Shown: positions 28,862 to 38,400, counted from the stretch's first letter. The stretch is 64,000 nt of DNA from Azoarcus olearius (GCF_001682385.1 NZ_CP016210.1:3348001-3412000), one strand, 5' to 3'. Numbers and translations are program-made. Notes: generated from the sequence alone by a model not told the origin.

Positions 28862-29992
28862 ATGAGCTACCGCTACGCCTCGCTGACGCCGGACGACGAA
28901 GCCGCGATCGTCCTGCACCTGCTGTTGCTCGGCGACGAAGACCGCGCGCTGCGCTTCGGCGCGCGCGCCGCCGACGCAACCCTGGTGGGCTATGCCCGAG
29001 GGCTCAACTTCAACCGCGACGTGGTGGAAGGCGTATGGGACGGCGGCCGCCTGATCGGCCTCGCCCACCTCGCGGTCCATCCCGAAGACGGCTATCCGGT
29101 GGGCGAACTCGGCCTGTCGGTGAGCGAAGGCTACCGCGGCCACCAGCTGGGCAGCCGGCTGGTGCAGCGGGCGCTGGCGCGCGCGCGGCGCTACCGCCTG
29201 ACGCGCATGTACGTGCACTACATGCGCCGCAACCTGGCCATGGCGCGGCTGATGCGCCGCTTTGGCGGCCGCGTCGATTACGACGGCGACGAGGCGCGCG
29301 CCTGTGTCGAGGTGCTGCCGCGCGATCACAGCGTGCGCACCGAGATCCATCGTGGCGGTCCCGACGGGCGGCTGGAGATCTTCAAGCACCTGCCCCGCCA
29401 ACCCGCGCGCGGCGACGTGCTGCTGGTGCACGGCGCCGGCGGCGATGGCTGGCAGTGGCGCGGGCTGATGGCGGAGATCGCGGCCCGCGGCTACCGCGCG
29501 CACGCGCTGTCGCTGAGCGGTCATGGCGCCAGCGCCGCGGCGGCGCCGTCGCTCGCCCGCTATGCGGAAGACCTGGCGAGCGTGCTCGCCGACCTGCCCG
29601 CGGCTACACGGCTGGTGGGGCATTCGATGGGCGGCTACCTGGTGCAGCGCGAACTGGCGCGGGCGGACCGTCCGGCCGCGGTGCTGCTGGCGCCGGTGCC
29701 GCCCGAGGTACCGCGCGATCAGGACCTCGCCAGCCTGCTCGCCGGGTTGGCGGGCCAGCGTACGCGCGAGGTGGTGGAGCGCGTGCTGGGCGATGCGGAA
29801 GCCGTGAGCGCGGAGCGCATCGCCACGCCGGTCAGCCTGATCAGCGGCGACCGCGACCGGGTGATGCCGGTGCCGTGGATGCGCGCCACCGCGCGCCGCT
29901 ACCGCGCGCCCTGGACGCGGCTCGCCGCCGGCCACAACCTGCCGCTTGCGGCCGGCATTGCGGGGCCGCTATGCGCCGGGCTGCGCCTGTAG
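28862..29992 (+). CDS. Fusion of GNAT acetyltransferase and alpha/beta hydrolase
   Basis: 376 residues. The N-terminal part (about 1-155) has the GNAT acetyl-CoA signature (LGLSVSEGYRGHQLGSRLVQRALARA). From about 165 a complete alpha/beta hydrolase follows: oxyanion strand LLVHGAGGDGWQW, nucleophile elbow GHSMGGYL (Ser), acid in SGDRDRVMP and His in AAGHNLPL. Soluble, no signal. Both catalytic domains look intact, so one chain may acylate and hydrolyse related substrates. The Fur-like palindrome 140 bases upstream suggests iron control and perhaps a part in siderophore synthesis, modification or release; this is inference. Confidence 0.8.
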   Translation: MSYRYASLTPDDEAAIVLHLLLLGDEDRALRFGARAADATLVGYARGLNFNRDVVEGVWDGGRLIGLAHLAVHPEDGYPVGELGLSVSEGYRGHQLGSRLVQRALARARRYRLTRMYVHYMRRNLAMARLMRRFGGRVDYDGDEARACVEVLPRDHSVRTEIHRGGPDGRLEIFKHLPRQPARGDVLLVHGAGGDGWQWRGLMAEIAARGYRAHALSLSGHGASAAAAPSLARYAEDLASVLADLPAATRLVGHSMGGYLVQRELARADRPAAVLLAPVPPEVPRDQDLASLLAGLAGQRTREVVERVLGDAEAVSAERIATPVSLISGDRDRVMPVPWMRATARRYRAPWTRLAAGHNLPLAAGIAGPLCAGLRL

Positions 29993-29999
29993 CGAAACC

Positions 30000-30581
30000 T
30001 CAGCCGGCCCAGCTGCGCACGCGGCCGGTATCCACGTGCACGAACTGTTCGCGCGGGTAATAGCCGACCCCGCCCAGTTGGAGCGACAGCGCCGCGTCGC
30101 GCAGGTCGGCGAGCGCCACGCCCTCGATGCGGACGTCCATCGCCTTGCCGTCCATGTGCAGGCTGCGGCGCGCGACGCCGCCGTCGCGGCTGGTGCGCAG
30201 GCGGTCGTTGGTGGCGGGGCAGCGGTAGGCGGAGATCACCTGGAACGGCGCGCTGCAGCCCAGCGTGTGACGCAGCGTGTGCAGCAGGTCGAACAGCTGC
30301 GGGTCCATGTTGCCGACCTCGCCGGAGTAGTGGTCGCGCAGGAAGTGGTTGAGATCGCCGAGCGCCGCCGGCAGGTAGCGCGGACCGACCGCGTAGGTGA
30401 GCGCGAGCTGCTCGCCGGTGTGGGTGTGGTCGAAGGCGAGGCGGCGCGCGAGCGCATCGGGCGCGGCGGCGTCCGGCGCCTCGGCGGCGGCAGGCCGGGC
30501 CAGCGGCAGCGCGACCGCCGCAAGGGCAAGCCGGGCCCCGGCGCGCAGCATGCTGCGGCGGGAAGAAGCGAAGGAATTCAA
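30000..30581 (-). CDS. Exported M15-type murein peptidase (YcbK/DUF882)
   Basis: 193 residues. The N-terminus SSRRSMLRAGARLALAAVALP carries a twin Arg ahead of a hydrophobic core, compatible with Tat export. The peptidase fold shows the zinc pattern: ISAYRCPATN, then SLHMDGKAMDVRI and finally FVHVDTGRVRSW. Such proteins cleave peptidoglycan cross-links in the periplasm. It is 33 bases downstream of an L,D-transpeptidase gene on the same strand; the same ycbB-ycbK order occurs in E. coli, which supports both calls. Confidence 0.88.
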   Translation of the reverse strand: MNSFASSRRSMLRAGARLALAAVALPLARPAAAEAPDAAAPDALARRLAFDHTHTGEQLALTYAVGPRYLPAALGDLNHFLRDHYSGEVGNMDPQLFDLLHTLRHTLGCSAPFQVISAYRCPATNDRLRTSRDGGVARRSLHMDGKAMDVRIEGVALADLRDAALSLQLGGVGYYPREQFVHVDTGRVRSWAG

Positions 30582-30614
30582 GATGTTGTGCTGCCGGGGT
30601 AGGAAAAGCAGGCG

Positions 30615-32246
30615 CTATTGTGCCCGCCCGCCTTCGACCGCAACAGGGGAATTTCCACGACTGCGCCGCAACAGGGTGTCGTGCAGCAACTGGTCGTGGC
30701 CATAGATGTCGCGGAAGAAATGGGCGTGGCCTTCCGCGTCGACCATTGCCGTGCCGTAGGCGATCAGCACCGGCAGCGGCGTCGCCACCCGGATGGTCTT
30801 CGAGCTGCCCGCGCTCATCGCCTCGCGGATGCGCGCCTCGTCCCATTCGGGTTGGTCGCGCAGCACGAAGCGCGCGAGTTCCACCGGCGCCTCCACGCGG
30901 ATGCAGCCGTGGCTGAAGTCGCGCCGGTCGCGCGCGAAGAGCTGCGGCGTCGGCGTGTGGTGCAGGTAGATGTTGTCGTTGTTGGGGAACACGAACTTGA
31001 TGTCGCCGAGCGCGTTGTGCGGCCCAGGGCGCTGGCGGATGCGCAGCGCGCCGCGCAGCACGGCGTCCAGCCCGGCGGTGCTCAGCGTCGGGTTGGCGGT
31101 GCCGTCGCCGGCCACGAACTCGAAGCCCTGCGCGTTCCAGTAGCCGGGTTCGCGGCGCAGGCGCGGCACCAGCTCGGCGCGCGCGATCGACGGCGGCACG
31201 TTCCAGTAGGGGCTGAACTCGATGAAGCGCATGTCCTCGGCGAACAGCGGCGTGCGGGTATCGAGCGCCTTGCCGACGATGACCTTCATGCGCGCCGCGA
31301 CCTCGATGCGGCCGTCGCGCACCTCGTAGGCGCGCAGCATGAACTCCGGCACGTTCACCACGATCATGCGTGGCGCTTGCAGCAGCGGCGTCCACCGCAG
31401 GCGCTCCATGGTCAGCTCGATCTGGCGCACGCGCGCCGCCGGCGCCACCTCCAGCTCGGCCAGCGTGCCGCGCCCGACCACGCCGTCCGCCGCCAGGCCG
31501 TGGCGCAGCTGGAAGCGCTTGACCGCATCGACCAGCGCGCCTTCGTAGCGCGGCGGCAGCGGCACGTCGGCAACGAGATCGCCGAGCAGCGTCAGCCGGC
31601 GCGCCAGCAAGGCGAGGCCGGCATAGGGCTGGCCGGGTTCGAGCTTGCGCCGCGGCGGCAAGGGCAGCGGCAGCGACCACGCCGCCTGCGCGTCCGCCCC
31701 CGCGGCCAGCGTCCGGTAGTGCGCCAGCGCCGTGCGCAGCGCGCCATACAGCGGCAAGGGCGGCACCGCCGCGCGCGCGGCCTCTTCCACCCGGTCCTCC
31801 GCCAGCGCGGCGCGCAGGTAGGCGTCGGCGTCGAAGGCCTCCGGCGCCGGGCCGGCGTACGCCGCATGGACGCTGCGCGGGTCGATGCGGCCGCGGTGCA
31901 CATCACCCAGATAGCGCGCCATCGCGGCGCTGAGCGCGGCGTCGAACGCGGCCTGGGTTTCCGGCGCAGTGCCCCGCCCCAGCGCGTCCAGTTGCGCGCG
32001 CAGCGCCCCGGCGTCGTAGTCCGCGGGGTCCAGCCCTTCGGCCGCGGCGGCGGCGAGGATGTCCACCGCCTGCCGCGCGGCGGGCACGGGCCGGCCGTGC
32101 GCGAACCACGACGGCGCCACGCCCTCCTCCGGCGCGGCGGCAGTCTGCGCCTGCGCGCTGGCGAGCAGCGCAACGCCGCACAGCCAGGCGGCGAACACGC
32201 GGCGAAGCGCGCGGGGGGCGCGCACGGACAAGGCGGGAGCTTTCAT
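30615..32246 (-). CDS. L,D-transpeptidase, YcbB/LdtD type
   Basis: 543 residues from the ATG at 32246, with a signal peptide ending near SAQAQ. A scaffold region is followed by a peptidoglycan-binding segment (VKRFQLRHGLAADGVVGRGTL, about 250-275), then the YkuD catalytic domain ending in HHTPTPQLF and the catalytic SHGCIRVE (Cys). It makes 3-3 cross-links in peptidoglycan. Length and order match E. coli LdtD. The longer frame upstream is a run-through and not used. Confidence 0.92.
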   Translation of the reverse strand: MKAPALSVRAPRALRRVFAAWLCGVALLASAQAQTAAAPEEGVAPSWFAHGRPVPAARQAVDILAAAAAEGLDPADYDAGALRAQLDALGRGTAPETQAAFDAALSAAMARYLGDVHRGRIDPRSVHAAYAGPAPEAFDADAYLRAALAEDRVEEAARAAVPPLPLYGALRTALAHYRTLAAGADAQAAWSLPLPLPPRRKLEPGQPYAGLALLARRLTLLGDLVADVPLPPRYEGALVDAVKRFQLRHGLAADGVVGRGTLAELEVAPAARVRQIELTMERLRWTPLLQAPRMIVVNVPEFMLRAYEVRDGRIEVAARMKVIVGKALDTRTPLFAEDMRFIEFSPYWNVPPSIARAELVPRLRREPGYWNAQGFEFVAGDGTANPTLSTAGLDAVLRGALRIRQRPGPHNALGDIKFVFPNNDNIYLHHTPTPQLFARDRRDFSHGCIRVEAPVELARFVLRDQPEWDEARIREAMSAGSSKTIRVATPLPVLIAYGTAMVDAEGHAHFFRDIYGHDQLLHDTLLRRSRGNSPVAVEGGRAQ

Positions 32247-32305
32247 ACCAGGACTAGTCCGCGGGGGCGCCGAACAGTTCCGTGCCGCCGCGGCGCTGCG
32301 GGCCT

Positions 32306-33256
32306 TCAGGCGTGGGCCGGCTGCGGTGCGGATTGCGCCTGCACCGCCAGCCATGCGTCGTAGCCGCCCCGCAGCGGCAGCGCGCCCGGGTAGCCCATCT
32401 CCACCAGCAGATGCGCCGCCTTCACCGCGGTGGCGTCTTCGGGGCAGGCGCACATCGTCACCACCGGGGCGGTCCGCGGCCAGTGCGCCACCGCCGCCGC
32501 CAGGCCATCCAGATCCGCGGCCAGCGCGCGCGGGGCAACGCCGGTCGCCGCCAGCATCGCCGGGCCGCGCAGGTCGAGCAGCAGCGGCGGCGCCTCGCCT
32601 TCCAGCGCGGCCAGCAGTGCCGCGGCGTCGATGTGGCGGATCGCGGCACTCTGGCGGAAACGGTGGCGCCGCCACAGCTTCCAGCCCAGCCACAGCCCGA
32701 ACACTGCCGCCAGCGCGAGCACCAGCGTGGCGCCGTGGCGCGAGATGGCGGCGAGCGCACCCTGCAGCTGCGCCCGCAGCAGCCAGCCGGTGAGCAGCGC
32801 CGAACCCGCCCACAGTGCGGCGCCCGCCGCCGCCGCGAGCACGAAGCGCGCAGGCGGCATCCGCAGCGCGCCGGCGATCGGCGGCGCCACGGTGGAAAAC
32901 CCCGGCACGAACTTGGCGACGACCAGCGACCACGGCCCCCAGCGCACGAAGCGGGCCTCGGTCTGCGACACGCAGGAGCCGGGGTTGATCGACAGCCGGC
33001 ACAGGCCGGACAGCACCCGGTAGCCAAAGCCGCGCCCGGCGAGATACCAGCCCCAGTCGGCAATCACCGACGCCAGCACCGCGGCCAGCAGCAGCGCCGC
33101 GCCCTGCCCGCCGCCCGCGGCCAGGCTGCCGGCCACCAGCAGGGTCGGCACCACCGGCAGCGGCAGGCCGAGCTGCTGCATCAGCACGTTGGCGAACACC
33201 ACCCACACGGCATCACGCTGCAGGGTCTGGCGAAGCTGGTCGAGGTCGATGTCCAT
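32306..33256 (-). CDS. DedA-family membrane protein fused to a rhodanese domain
   Basis: 316 residues. The N-terminal 200 are a DedA/VTT membrane domain with several hydrophobic segments and the conserved FVPGFSTVAPPIAGALRM re-entrant loop (about 115-132). The C-terminal 100 form a rhodanese-like domain; its active-site loop reads VTMCACPEDATA, with two cysteines where the catalytic one belongs, and PLRGGYDAW near the end. DedA proteins are implicated in lipid flipping and proton-motive-force maintenance; the rhodanese part would face the cytoplasm. Fusion is known in some proteobacteria but its use is unclear. Confidence 0.88.
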   Translation of the reverse strand: MDIDLDQLRQTLQRDAVWVVFANVLMQQLGLPLPVVPTLLVAGSLAAGGGQGAALLLAAVLASVIADWGWYLAGRGFGYRVLSGLCRLSINPGSCVSQTEARFVRWGPWSLVVAKFVPGFSTVAPPIAGALRMPPARFVLAAAAGAALWAGSALLTGWLLRAQLQGALAAISRHGATLVLALAAVFGLWLGWKLWRRHRFRQSAAIRHIDAAALLAALEGEAPPLLLDLRGPAMLAATGVAPRALAADLDGLAAAVAHWPRTAPVVTMCACPEDATAVKAAHLLVEMGYPGALPLRGGYDAWLAVQAQSAPQPAHA

Positions 33257-33393
33257 GGAAAACGGGCAAGGGCGGCGGTGCGGACACTATAGCGCCGCCA
33301 CCGCGCCCCGGCCGTTGCTTCCCTCGGCCGATCGCCCTGCCGACCGCCCTGCTGATCGCCGGCGGGCGCCCGCGGGAAGTCGCGGCAACGGGC

Positions 33394-34215
33394 TCAGGCT
33401 GCGGCGGCGGGCTGGCGCAGCTGCTGCACGGCGCCGGCCAGCATCGCCTGCAGCAGCGGCTGGATCCGCGCCGCCCGCTCCGGCCGGTAGGAGAACGGCG
33501 CCTCCTCGTCCATGTACAGGGATTGCGCCATCTCCAGCTGGATGGCGTGCACGCCGCGGGCCGGCTCGCCGTAGTGGCGGGTGATGTAGCCGCCCTTGAA
33601 ACGGCCATTGACCACGTGCGTGGGCACCGCAGCGCCTGGCAGCGATGCCAGCGGCCGCAGCGCGGCCTGCAACACCGCATCGGCGCACGATGCGCCGCTG
33701 TTGGTGCCGAAGTTGAGGCCCGGCAAGCGGCCGTCGAACAGGCGCGGCAGCAGGCTGGCGATCGAGTGCGCCTCCCACAGCAGCACCTGGCCGTGCTCCG
33801 CCTGCAGGCGATCCAGTTCGCCGCGCAGGGCGTCGTGGTAGGGCTGCCAGTAGCGCTGCCGGCGGCGGGCGATCTCGTCGTCGTCAGGCGCCTGGCCGGG
33901 TTTGTGCAGCGGCACGCCCTTGAAGGTTTCGGTGGGGCACAGGCCGGTGGTGGCTTGGCCGGGGTAGAGGCTTTCGCCGCCCGGCGGGCGGTTCAGGTCG
34001 ATGGCGTAGCGCGAGACGCGGGCGCGCAGCACCGAGTAGCCCTGCTCGATGGCAAAGCCGTAGAGGCGGTCGAGATGCCAGTCGGTGTCGCGGAGGACGA
34101 AAGCCTCCTCGGCGAGCGCCGGCGTGATCTCGGCGGGCAGGTGGGTGCCCAGATGGGGGATGGAGAGCAGCAGCGGCTGCGTGCCTTGGTGAAGCTCGAA
34201 GACGGGTGGGGTCAT
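33394..34215 (-). CDS. hutG: N-formylglutamate deformylase
   Basis: 273 residues of the N-formylglutamate amidohydrolase family: LLLSIPHLGTHLP at the start, RYAIDLNRPPGG, LLWEAHSIAS and VVNGRFKGGYITRHYG. It would release formate and glutamate from N-formylglutamate in the cytoplasm. Usually it ends the five-step histidine pathway, yet no hutH, hutU, hutI or hutF is in the window. Its start overlaps the stop of the LysR gene upstream (ATGA), so both are one transcript, divergent from the FAD/ETF cluster. It may instead serve that amine pathway. Confidence 0.85.
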   Translation of the reverse strand: MTPPVFELHQGTQPLLLSIPHLGTHLPAEITPALAEEAFVLRDTDWHLDRLYGFAIEQGYSVLRARVSRYAIDLNRPPGGESLYPGQATTGLCPTETFKGVPLHKPGQAPDDDEIARRRQRYWQPYHDALRGELDRLQAEHGQVLLWEAHSIASLLPRLFDGRLPGLNFGTNSGASCADAVLQAALRPLASLPGAAVPTHVVNGRFKGGYITRHYGEPARGVHAIQLEMAQSLYMDEEAPFSYRPERAARIQPLLQAMLAGAVQQLRQPAAAA

Positions 34216-35288
34216 GGCGGCAGACTCGGGTCGGGGAGGTGGTCGGGAATGTGAAAAGGGGCCGGGCCGGGGTCGGCTCCGGTCGCCAGCGCCGGCATCA
34301 CGCGGCGCAGCGCCGGCGCGACGTCCTGCAGCAGGGCGGTACGGGTCAGGCGGGCGATCTCGGCGGCGGTCGGCGCCCACTGCGCATCGCGGCACAGCAG
34401 GTGGAATTCGCGCTGGCCCAGCCTGGACGGCGGCAGCGGCACGACCTGCACCTGGTCCAGCCAGGCGCGCGACTGCCACAGGCACAGCGGCGTGCTGATC
34501 GCCCAGCCCAGGCCCGCCGCCACCACGCTGAGCAGCGGGTCGGTGGCGTCGAAGGCGAAGCGCCGCGGCAGCTCCAGCCCCAGGTGGCGCAGGAAGCGTT
34601 CGATCTGCTGGCCGATGACCGAGCGCTGGGTATAGCGGATCAGCGGCAGCGGCGGCAGCCGGCGCTTGAGGTCGCGCGCTTCGTCGAGCGGCGGGCACTC
34701 CACGTTGCGCGGAAACACCGCCACCCAGGCTTCGGCAAACAGCAGGTGCTGCATCAGCCGCGGATCGGCGGGGATTTCGGTGCACACCGCCAGGTCGAGG
34801 TCGCGCGCCAGCAGTTGCGCATTCAGCCCGGGGGTCAGGCCGGACCACAGCTGCAGCTCGCGGGCCGAGCCGGACAGCGCGCGGATCAGCGACGGCCCCA
34901 CCGTGGCGGCGAAGGAATCCACGCAGCCGAGGCGGATCTGCGCGTGGTCCTGGCGCACGCTCTGGCGCAGGCGCTCGGCGATGCTGCGCGCATCGCTCAG
35001 CAGGCCCTCGGCCATCTCCAGCAGGATGTTGCCGGCGCGCGTGGGCCGCGCCGGGCGCACGTCGCGGTCGAGCAGCTGCACGCCGTAGGTCTGCTCCAGC
35101 GCCTTGACCAGCTGGCTGACCGCGCTCTGGCTCACCCCCAGGCGCTGCGCCGCGAGCGACATCGAGCCCGACTCGCACACCGTCATGAAGGTATCGAGCG
35201 CGTGCAGGTCCGGCAGCACGCGGCGATCGGGCTGGGCCTGGGGGGCGGGGTCCTGGACGGCGGACCGGGAGGTGGAAGGTCTGGGCAT
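34212..35288 (-). CDS. LysR-family transcriptional regulator
   Basis: 358 residues from the ATG at 35288; an in-frame ATG at 35357 would add 23 residues and neither has a clear ribosome-binding site. The helix-turn-helix (SMSLAAQRLGVSQSAVSQLVKALEQ) starts only at about residue 40, so an N-terminal extension rich in Pro and Arg precedes it. The effector domain follows. It is coupled to hutG by a four-base overlap and is divergent from the FAD-ETF genes, so it probably controls both directions. The effector is unknown, plausibly an amine or N-substituted glutamate. Confidence 0.85.
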   Translation of the reverse strand: MPRPSTSRSAVQDPAPQAQPDRRVLPDLHALDTFMTVCESGSMSLAAQRLGVSQSAVSQLVKALEQTYGVQLLDRDVRPARPTRAGNILLEMAEGLLSDARSIAERLRQSVRQDHAQIRLGCVDSFAATVGPSLIRALSGSARELQLWSGLTPGLNAQLLARDLDLAVCTEIPADPRLMQHLLFAEAWVAVFPRNVECPPLDEARDLKRRLPPLPLIRYTQRSVIGQQIERFLRHLGLELPRRFAFDATDPLLSVVAAGLGWAISTPLCLWQSRAWLDQVQVVPLPPSRLGQREFHLLCRDAQWAPTAAEIARLTRTALLQDVAPALRRVMPALATGADPGPAPFHIPDHLPDPSLPP

Positions 35289-35364
35289 GGTGTGCGGCGC
35301 ATGTTCGTGGAGGTCGCCGCCATTATCCGCAGGGCCACGAAAAATAATACTGTCCATAAGATTT

Positions 35365-35396
35365 GCTTAAGCAGCGTGACGGCTCCAGCACGCTGA
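35365..35396. promoter_or_regulatory. Inverted repeats in LysR / FAD dehydrogenase divergent promoter
   Basis: A 10-base palindrome TGCTTAAGCA (35365-35374) overlaps the start of a second dyad, CAGCGTG-N10-CACGCTG (35373-35396). They lie within 90 bases of the FAD oxidoreductase start and are reasonable LysR operator candidates. Confidence 0.45.
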
Positions 35397-35444
35397 CTAC
35401 AGTGGCGTCCATGTTTTCGCACCCCCTTACCGCCTGGAGTCGAC

Positions 35445-36629
35445 ATGGAAAGATTTGACGCAATCGTCATCGGTGCCGGTGTCATCGGCACCTCGGTGGC
35501 CTACCACCTCGCCCGCCTGGGCTGCACCCGCGTGCTGGTGCTCGACCGCACCCAGATCGGCGCCGGCACCACCTCGCAGTCGAGCGGCATCCTGCGCACG
35601 CACTACTCGGTGATCGAGAACGTGCGGCTGGCGCAGGCGTCTTGGGCGGTGTTCAACGATTTCGCCAACTACCTCGGGGACGAGGATGCGGCCTCGGGAC
35701 TGGTGAAGTGCGGCTACCTGATCGCCGCGCCCGAAGGCCCGCGGCTGGCGGCGCTGGACGCGGCGCTGAAGGCGCAGCAGGCGCAGGGCATCGAGGTGCG
35801 CTTCCTCGACCAGGCGGAAGCCAGCAGCCTGCTGCCGATATCGCGCTTCGACGACGCCGCGCTGATCGGCTTCGAACCCGAAGCCGGCTTTGCCGATGCC
35901 TACCTGGTTGCCACCGGCTTCGCCCGCGCCGCCCGCCGCCTGGGGGTGAAGATCAGGGAAGGCGTCGAGGTGGAAAAGCTGCTGGTCGAAGACGGCAAGG
36001 TCACCGGCGTCGATACCTCGGTGGGCCGCTTCCTCGCCGACACCGTGATCAGCACCCAGAACATCTGGGCGCGCGACATCGAACGCTGGACCGGCATCGC
36101 CAGCCCGGTGGTGGCCGAGCGCCACAGCGTGCTCGCGCTCGAAGGGCCGTCCGCCTACACCTTCCAGATGCCGGTGTACAAGGACCTCGGCTCGTCCGGG
36201 ATGCTGTATTGCCGCAGCTACGGCGGCAAGCAGATGCTGGTCAGCGAAGGCATCGTCGGCGAGGCGCTGCCGGCGCCGGACAACGAGCAGGGCGACATCA
36301 GCATGGACTACATGCTGGAAGTGGGCGAGCAGGTCGCCGAGCGTTTCCCGAGCTTCGGCGAGGCCGGCGTGGCCTCGGCCTGGACCGGCGTCTATGACGT
36401 AACCCCGGACTGGAACCCGGTGCTGGGGCGCCTGCCGGACATCGACGGGCTGGTCGTCGGCTACGGCTTCTCCGGCCACGGCTTCAAGCTCTCCCCCGCC
36501 GTCGGGCTGGTGCTGGCGCAGTGCGCGCTCGGCCTGCCCACGGCGGTGGACATCGCCCCCTACGCGCTCGAACGCTTCCGCGCCGGCCAGCTGCTGACCG
36601 GCAAGTACGGCCTCGGCGCGGTGTCCTGA
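35445..36629 (+). CDS. FAD-dependent amine dehydrogenase-like protein (DAO / sarcosine oxidase beta-like)
   Basis: 394 residues. The N-terminal Rossmann motif IVIGAGVIGTSVAYHLARLG binds FAD; TTSQSSGILRTHYS corresponds to the region after the FAD motif in SoxB/MgdA-like subunits; VYDVTPDWNPVLGRLP and GYGFSGHGFKLSPAVG are the late DAO signatures. GGAG precedes the ATG. Such enzymes oxidise secondary or methylated amines (sarcosine, dimethylglycine, N-methylglutamate). The gene is followed directly by EtfB, EtfA and ETF-QO genes, so electrons likely go to ETF rather than to oxygen. The substrate is inferred from neighbours only. Confidence 0.82.
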   Translation: MERFDAIVIGAGVIGTSVAYHLARLGCTRVLVLDRTQIGAGTTSQSSGILRTHYSVIENVRLAQASWAVFNDFANYLGDEDAASGLVKCGYLIAAPEGPRLAALDAALKAQQAQGIEVRFLDQAEASSLLPISRFDDAALIGFEPEAGFADAYLVATGFARAARRLGVKIREGVEVEKLLVEDGKVTGVDTSVGRFLADTVISTQNIWARDIERWTGIASPVVAERHSVLALEGPSAYTFQMPVYKDLGSSGMLYCRSYGGKQMLVSEGIVGEALPAPDNEQGDISMDYMLEVGEQVAERFPSFGEAGVASAWTGVYDVTPDWNPVLGRLPDIDGLVVGYGFSGHGFKLSPAVGLVLAQCALGLPTAVDIAPYALERFRAGQLLTGKYGLGAVS

Positions 36630-36683
36630 GCGCCGCCCCGCCGCGCCTTCCCGACTCCATCCCCAAATCTACCGAGGCATGCC

Positions 36684-37436
36684 ATGCACATTCTCGTTCC
36701 CGTCAAACGGGTGATCGACCACAACGTCAAGGTGCGCGTCAAAAGCGACGGCTCCGGCGTGGAAACGGCCGGGGTCAAGATGTCCATCAACCCCTTCGAC
36801 GAAGTCGCCGTGGAACAGGCGGTGCGGCTGAAGGAACAGGGCGTCGCCAGCAAGGTCACCGCGGTTGCCTGCGGCAGCGCCACCAGCCAGGACGTGCTGC
36901 GCGCCGCGCTGGCGATGGGCGCCGACGCCGCGGTGCTGATCGAGACCGGCGACGCGCTGGAGCCGCAGGCCACCGCCCGTCTGCTGCGCGCGTTGATCGC
37001 CCGTGACGGCGCCGACCTGGTGCTGTGCGGCAAGCAGGACATCGACGACGACCTCGGCGCCACCGCGCCGATGCTGGCGGCGCTGCTCGACTGGCCGCAG
37101 GCGGTCTCGGTCAACCGCCTGCAGGCGGCAGCCGGGGAGCTGCAGTTGTGGTGCGATGCCGACGCCGGCAGCCAGCAACTTGCGGTGGATCTGCCGGCCG
37201 TGCTCGGCGTCGATCTGCGCCTGTGCGACCCGCGCAACATCACCCTGCCGGCGATGATGCGCGCCAAGAAAGCGCCGATCACCACCCTGGCCGCGGCCGA
37301 ACTGGGCGACGCCGCCCCGGCCACCGTGCGCCAGCTCCAGGTCGCCGAACCCGCCGCGCGCGCGCCCGGCATCAAGCTGGACAGCCTGGCCGCGCTGATC
37401 GAACGCCTGCGCGCCCTGCCCGCCCTGCAATCCTGA
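36684..37436 (+). CDS. etfB: Electron transfer flavoprotein, beta subunit
   Basis: 250 residues, normal length. Begins MHILVPVKRVIDHNVKVRV and has the family pattern ISMNPFDE-like SINPFDEVAVEQAVRLKE and LVLCGKQDIDDDLGATAPMLA. It binds AMP and pairs with the alpha subunit encoded 16 bases downstream. The product carries electrons from the neighbouring FAD dehydrogenase to ETF-QO. The dedicated location suggests a specialised ETF distinct from any housekeeping one. Confidence 0.95.
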   Translation: MHILVPVKRVIDHNVKVRVKSDGSGVETAGVKMSINPFDEVAVEQAVRLKEQGVASKVTAVACGSATSQDVLRAALAMGADAAVLIETGDALEPQATARLLRALIARDGADLVLCGKQDIDDDLGATAPMLAALLDWPQAVSVNRLQAAAGELQLWCDADAGSQQLAVDLPAVLGVDLRLCDPRNITLPAMMRAKKAPITTLAAAELGDAAPATVRQLQVAEPAARAPGIKLDSLAALIERLRALPALQS

Positions 37437-37452
37437 TCCCCGGAGCCCCGCC

Positions 37453-38400
37453 ATGAACGCCCTCATCATCGCCGCCCACGACGGCCAGCAGCTCGACCCC
37501 GCCACCGCCTGCGCGGTCACCGCAGCCCGGCCCCTGGCCGCCAACGGCCGCATCGACATCCTCGTCGTCGGCCACGACACCGCGGCCGTCGCCGCCCAGG
37601 CCGCGGCGCTGGTCGGCGTCGCCAGCGTGCGGGTGGCCGATTCCCCGGCGCTGGGCGCGCCCAATGCCGAAACCCTGGCGCGCCAGATCACCGCGGTGGC
37701 CGCCGGCTATGCCTGGGTGGTGGCCGCGCACAACCTGCAGGCCCGCGCCGCGCTGCCGCGCGCGGCGGCGCTGGCCGGCGCCGCCTACCTGAGCGACGTG
37801 GTGCGCACCGCCGCCGACGCGCTCGAACGCCCGGCCTATGCCGGCGCGGTGGTGACGCGGGTCCGGCCGCTCGCCGCCGCCACCTTCCTCACCGTGCGCG
37901 CCAGCGCCTTTCCCGCCGCCGCGGCCGCATCGGCAGCAGCCCCGATCGAAGCAGTCGCCGCCGTCGAGGCGGATGCCCGCACCCGCATCCTCGGCAGCGA
38001 GGGCGGCGCCAGCACCCGCCCCGACCTGAGCCGCGCGCGCATCGTGGTGGCGGGCGGGCGCGGCGTGGGCTCGGCGGAGAACATGGCGAAGGTCGAAGCG
38101 CTGGCCGACCATCTGGGCGCCGCGGTGGGCGCGTCGCGCGCGGCGGTCGATGCCGGCTTCGCCCCCAACGCGGTACAGATCGGCCAGACCGGCAAGGTGG
38201 TCGCGCCCGACCTGTATCTGGCGCTGGGCATCTCCGGCGCCATCCAGCACCTGGCCGGCATCAAGGACGCCAAGTGCATCGTCGCCATCAACAAGGACCC
38301 GGACGCGCCGATCTTCCAGATCGCCGACTACGGCATCGTCGGCGATCTGTTCGAAGCGCTGCCGGTGCTGCAGGCGCAGCTCGCGGCCGCGGCCGCCTGA
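37453..38400 (+). CDS. etfA: Electron transfer flavoprotein, alpha subunit
   Basis: 315 residues. GGAG lies at normal spacing before the ATG at 37453. The C-terminal FAD domain is well conserved: [33 protein letters not shown] and [21 protein letters not shown]. The N-terminal half is more divergent and Ala-rich, as usual. Forms the ETF heterodimer with EtfB in the cytoplasm. Confidence 0.95.
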   Translation: MNALIIAAHDGQQLDPATACAVTAARPLAANGRIDILVVGHDTAAVAAQAAALVGVASVRVADSPALGAPNAETLARQITAVAAGYAWVVAAHNLQARAALPRAAALAGAAYLSDVVRTAADALERPAYAGAVVTRVRPLAAATFLTVRASAFPAAAAASAAAPIEAVAAVEADARTRILGSEGGASTRPDLSRARIVVAGGRGVGSAENMAKVEALADHLGAAVGASRAAVDAGFAPNAVQIGQTGKVVAPDLYLALGISGAIQHLAGIKDAKCIVAINKDPDAPIFQIADYGIVGDLFEALPVLQAQLAAAAA

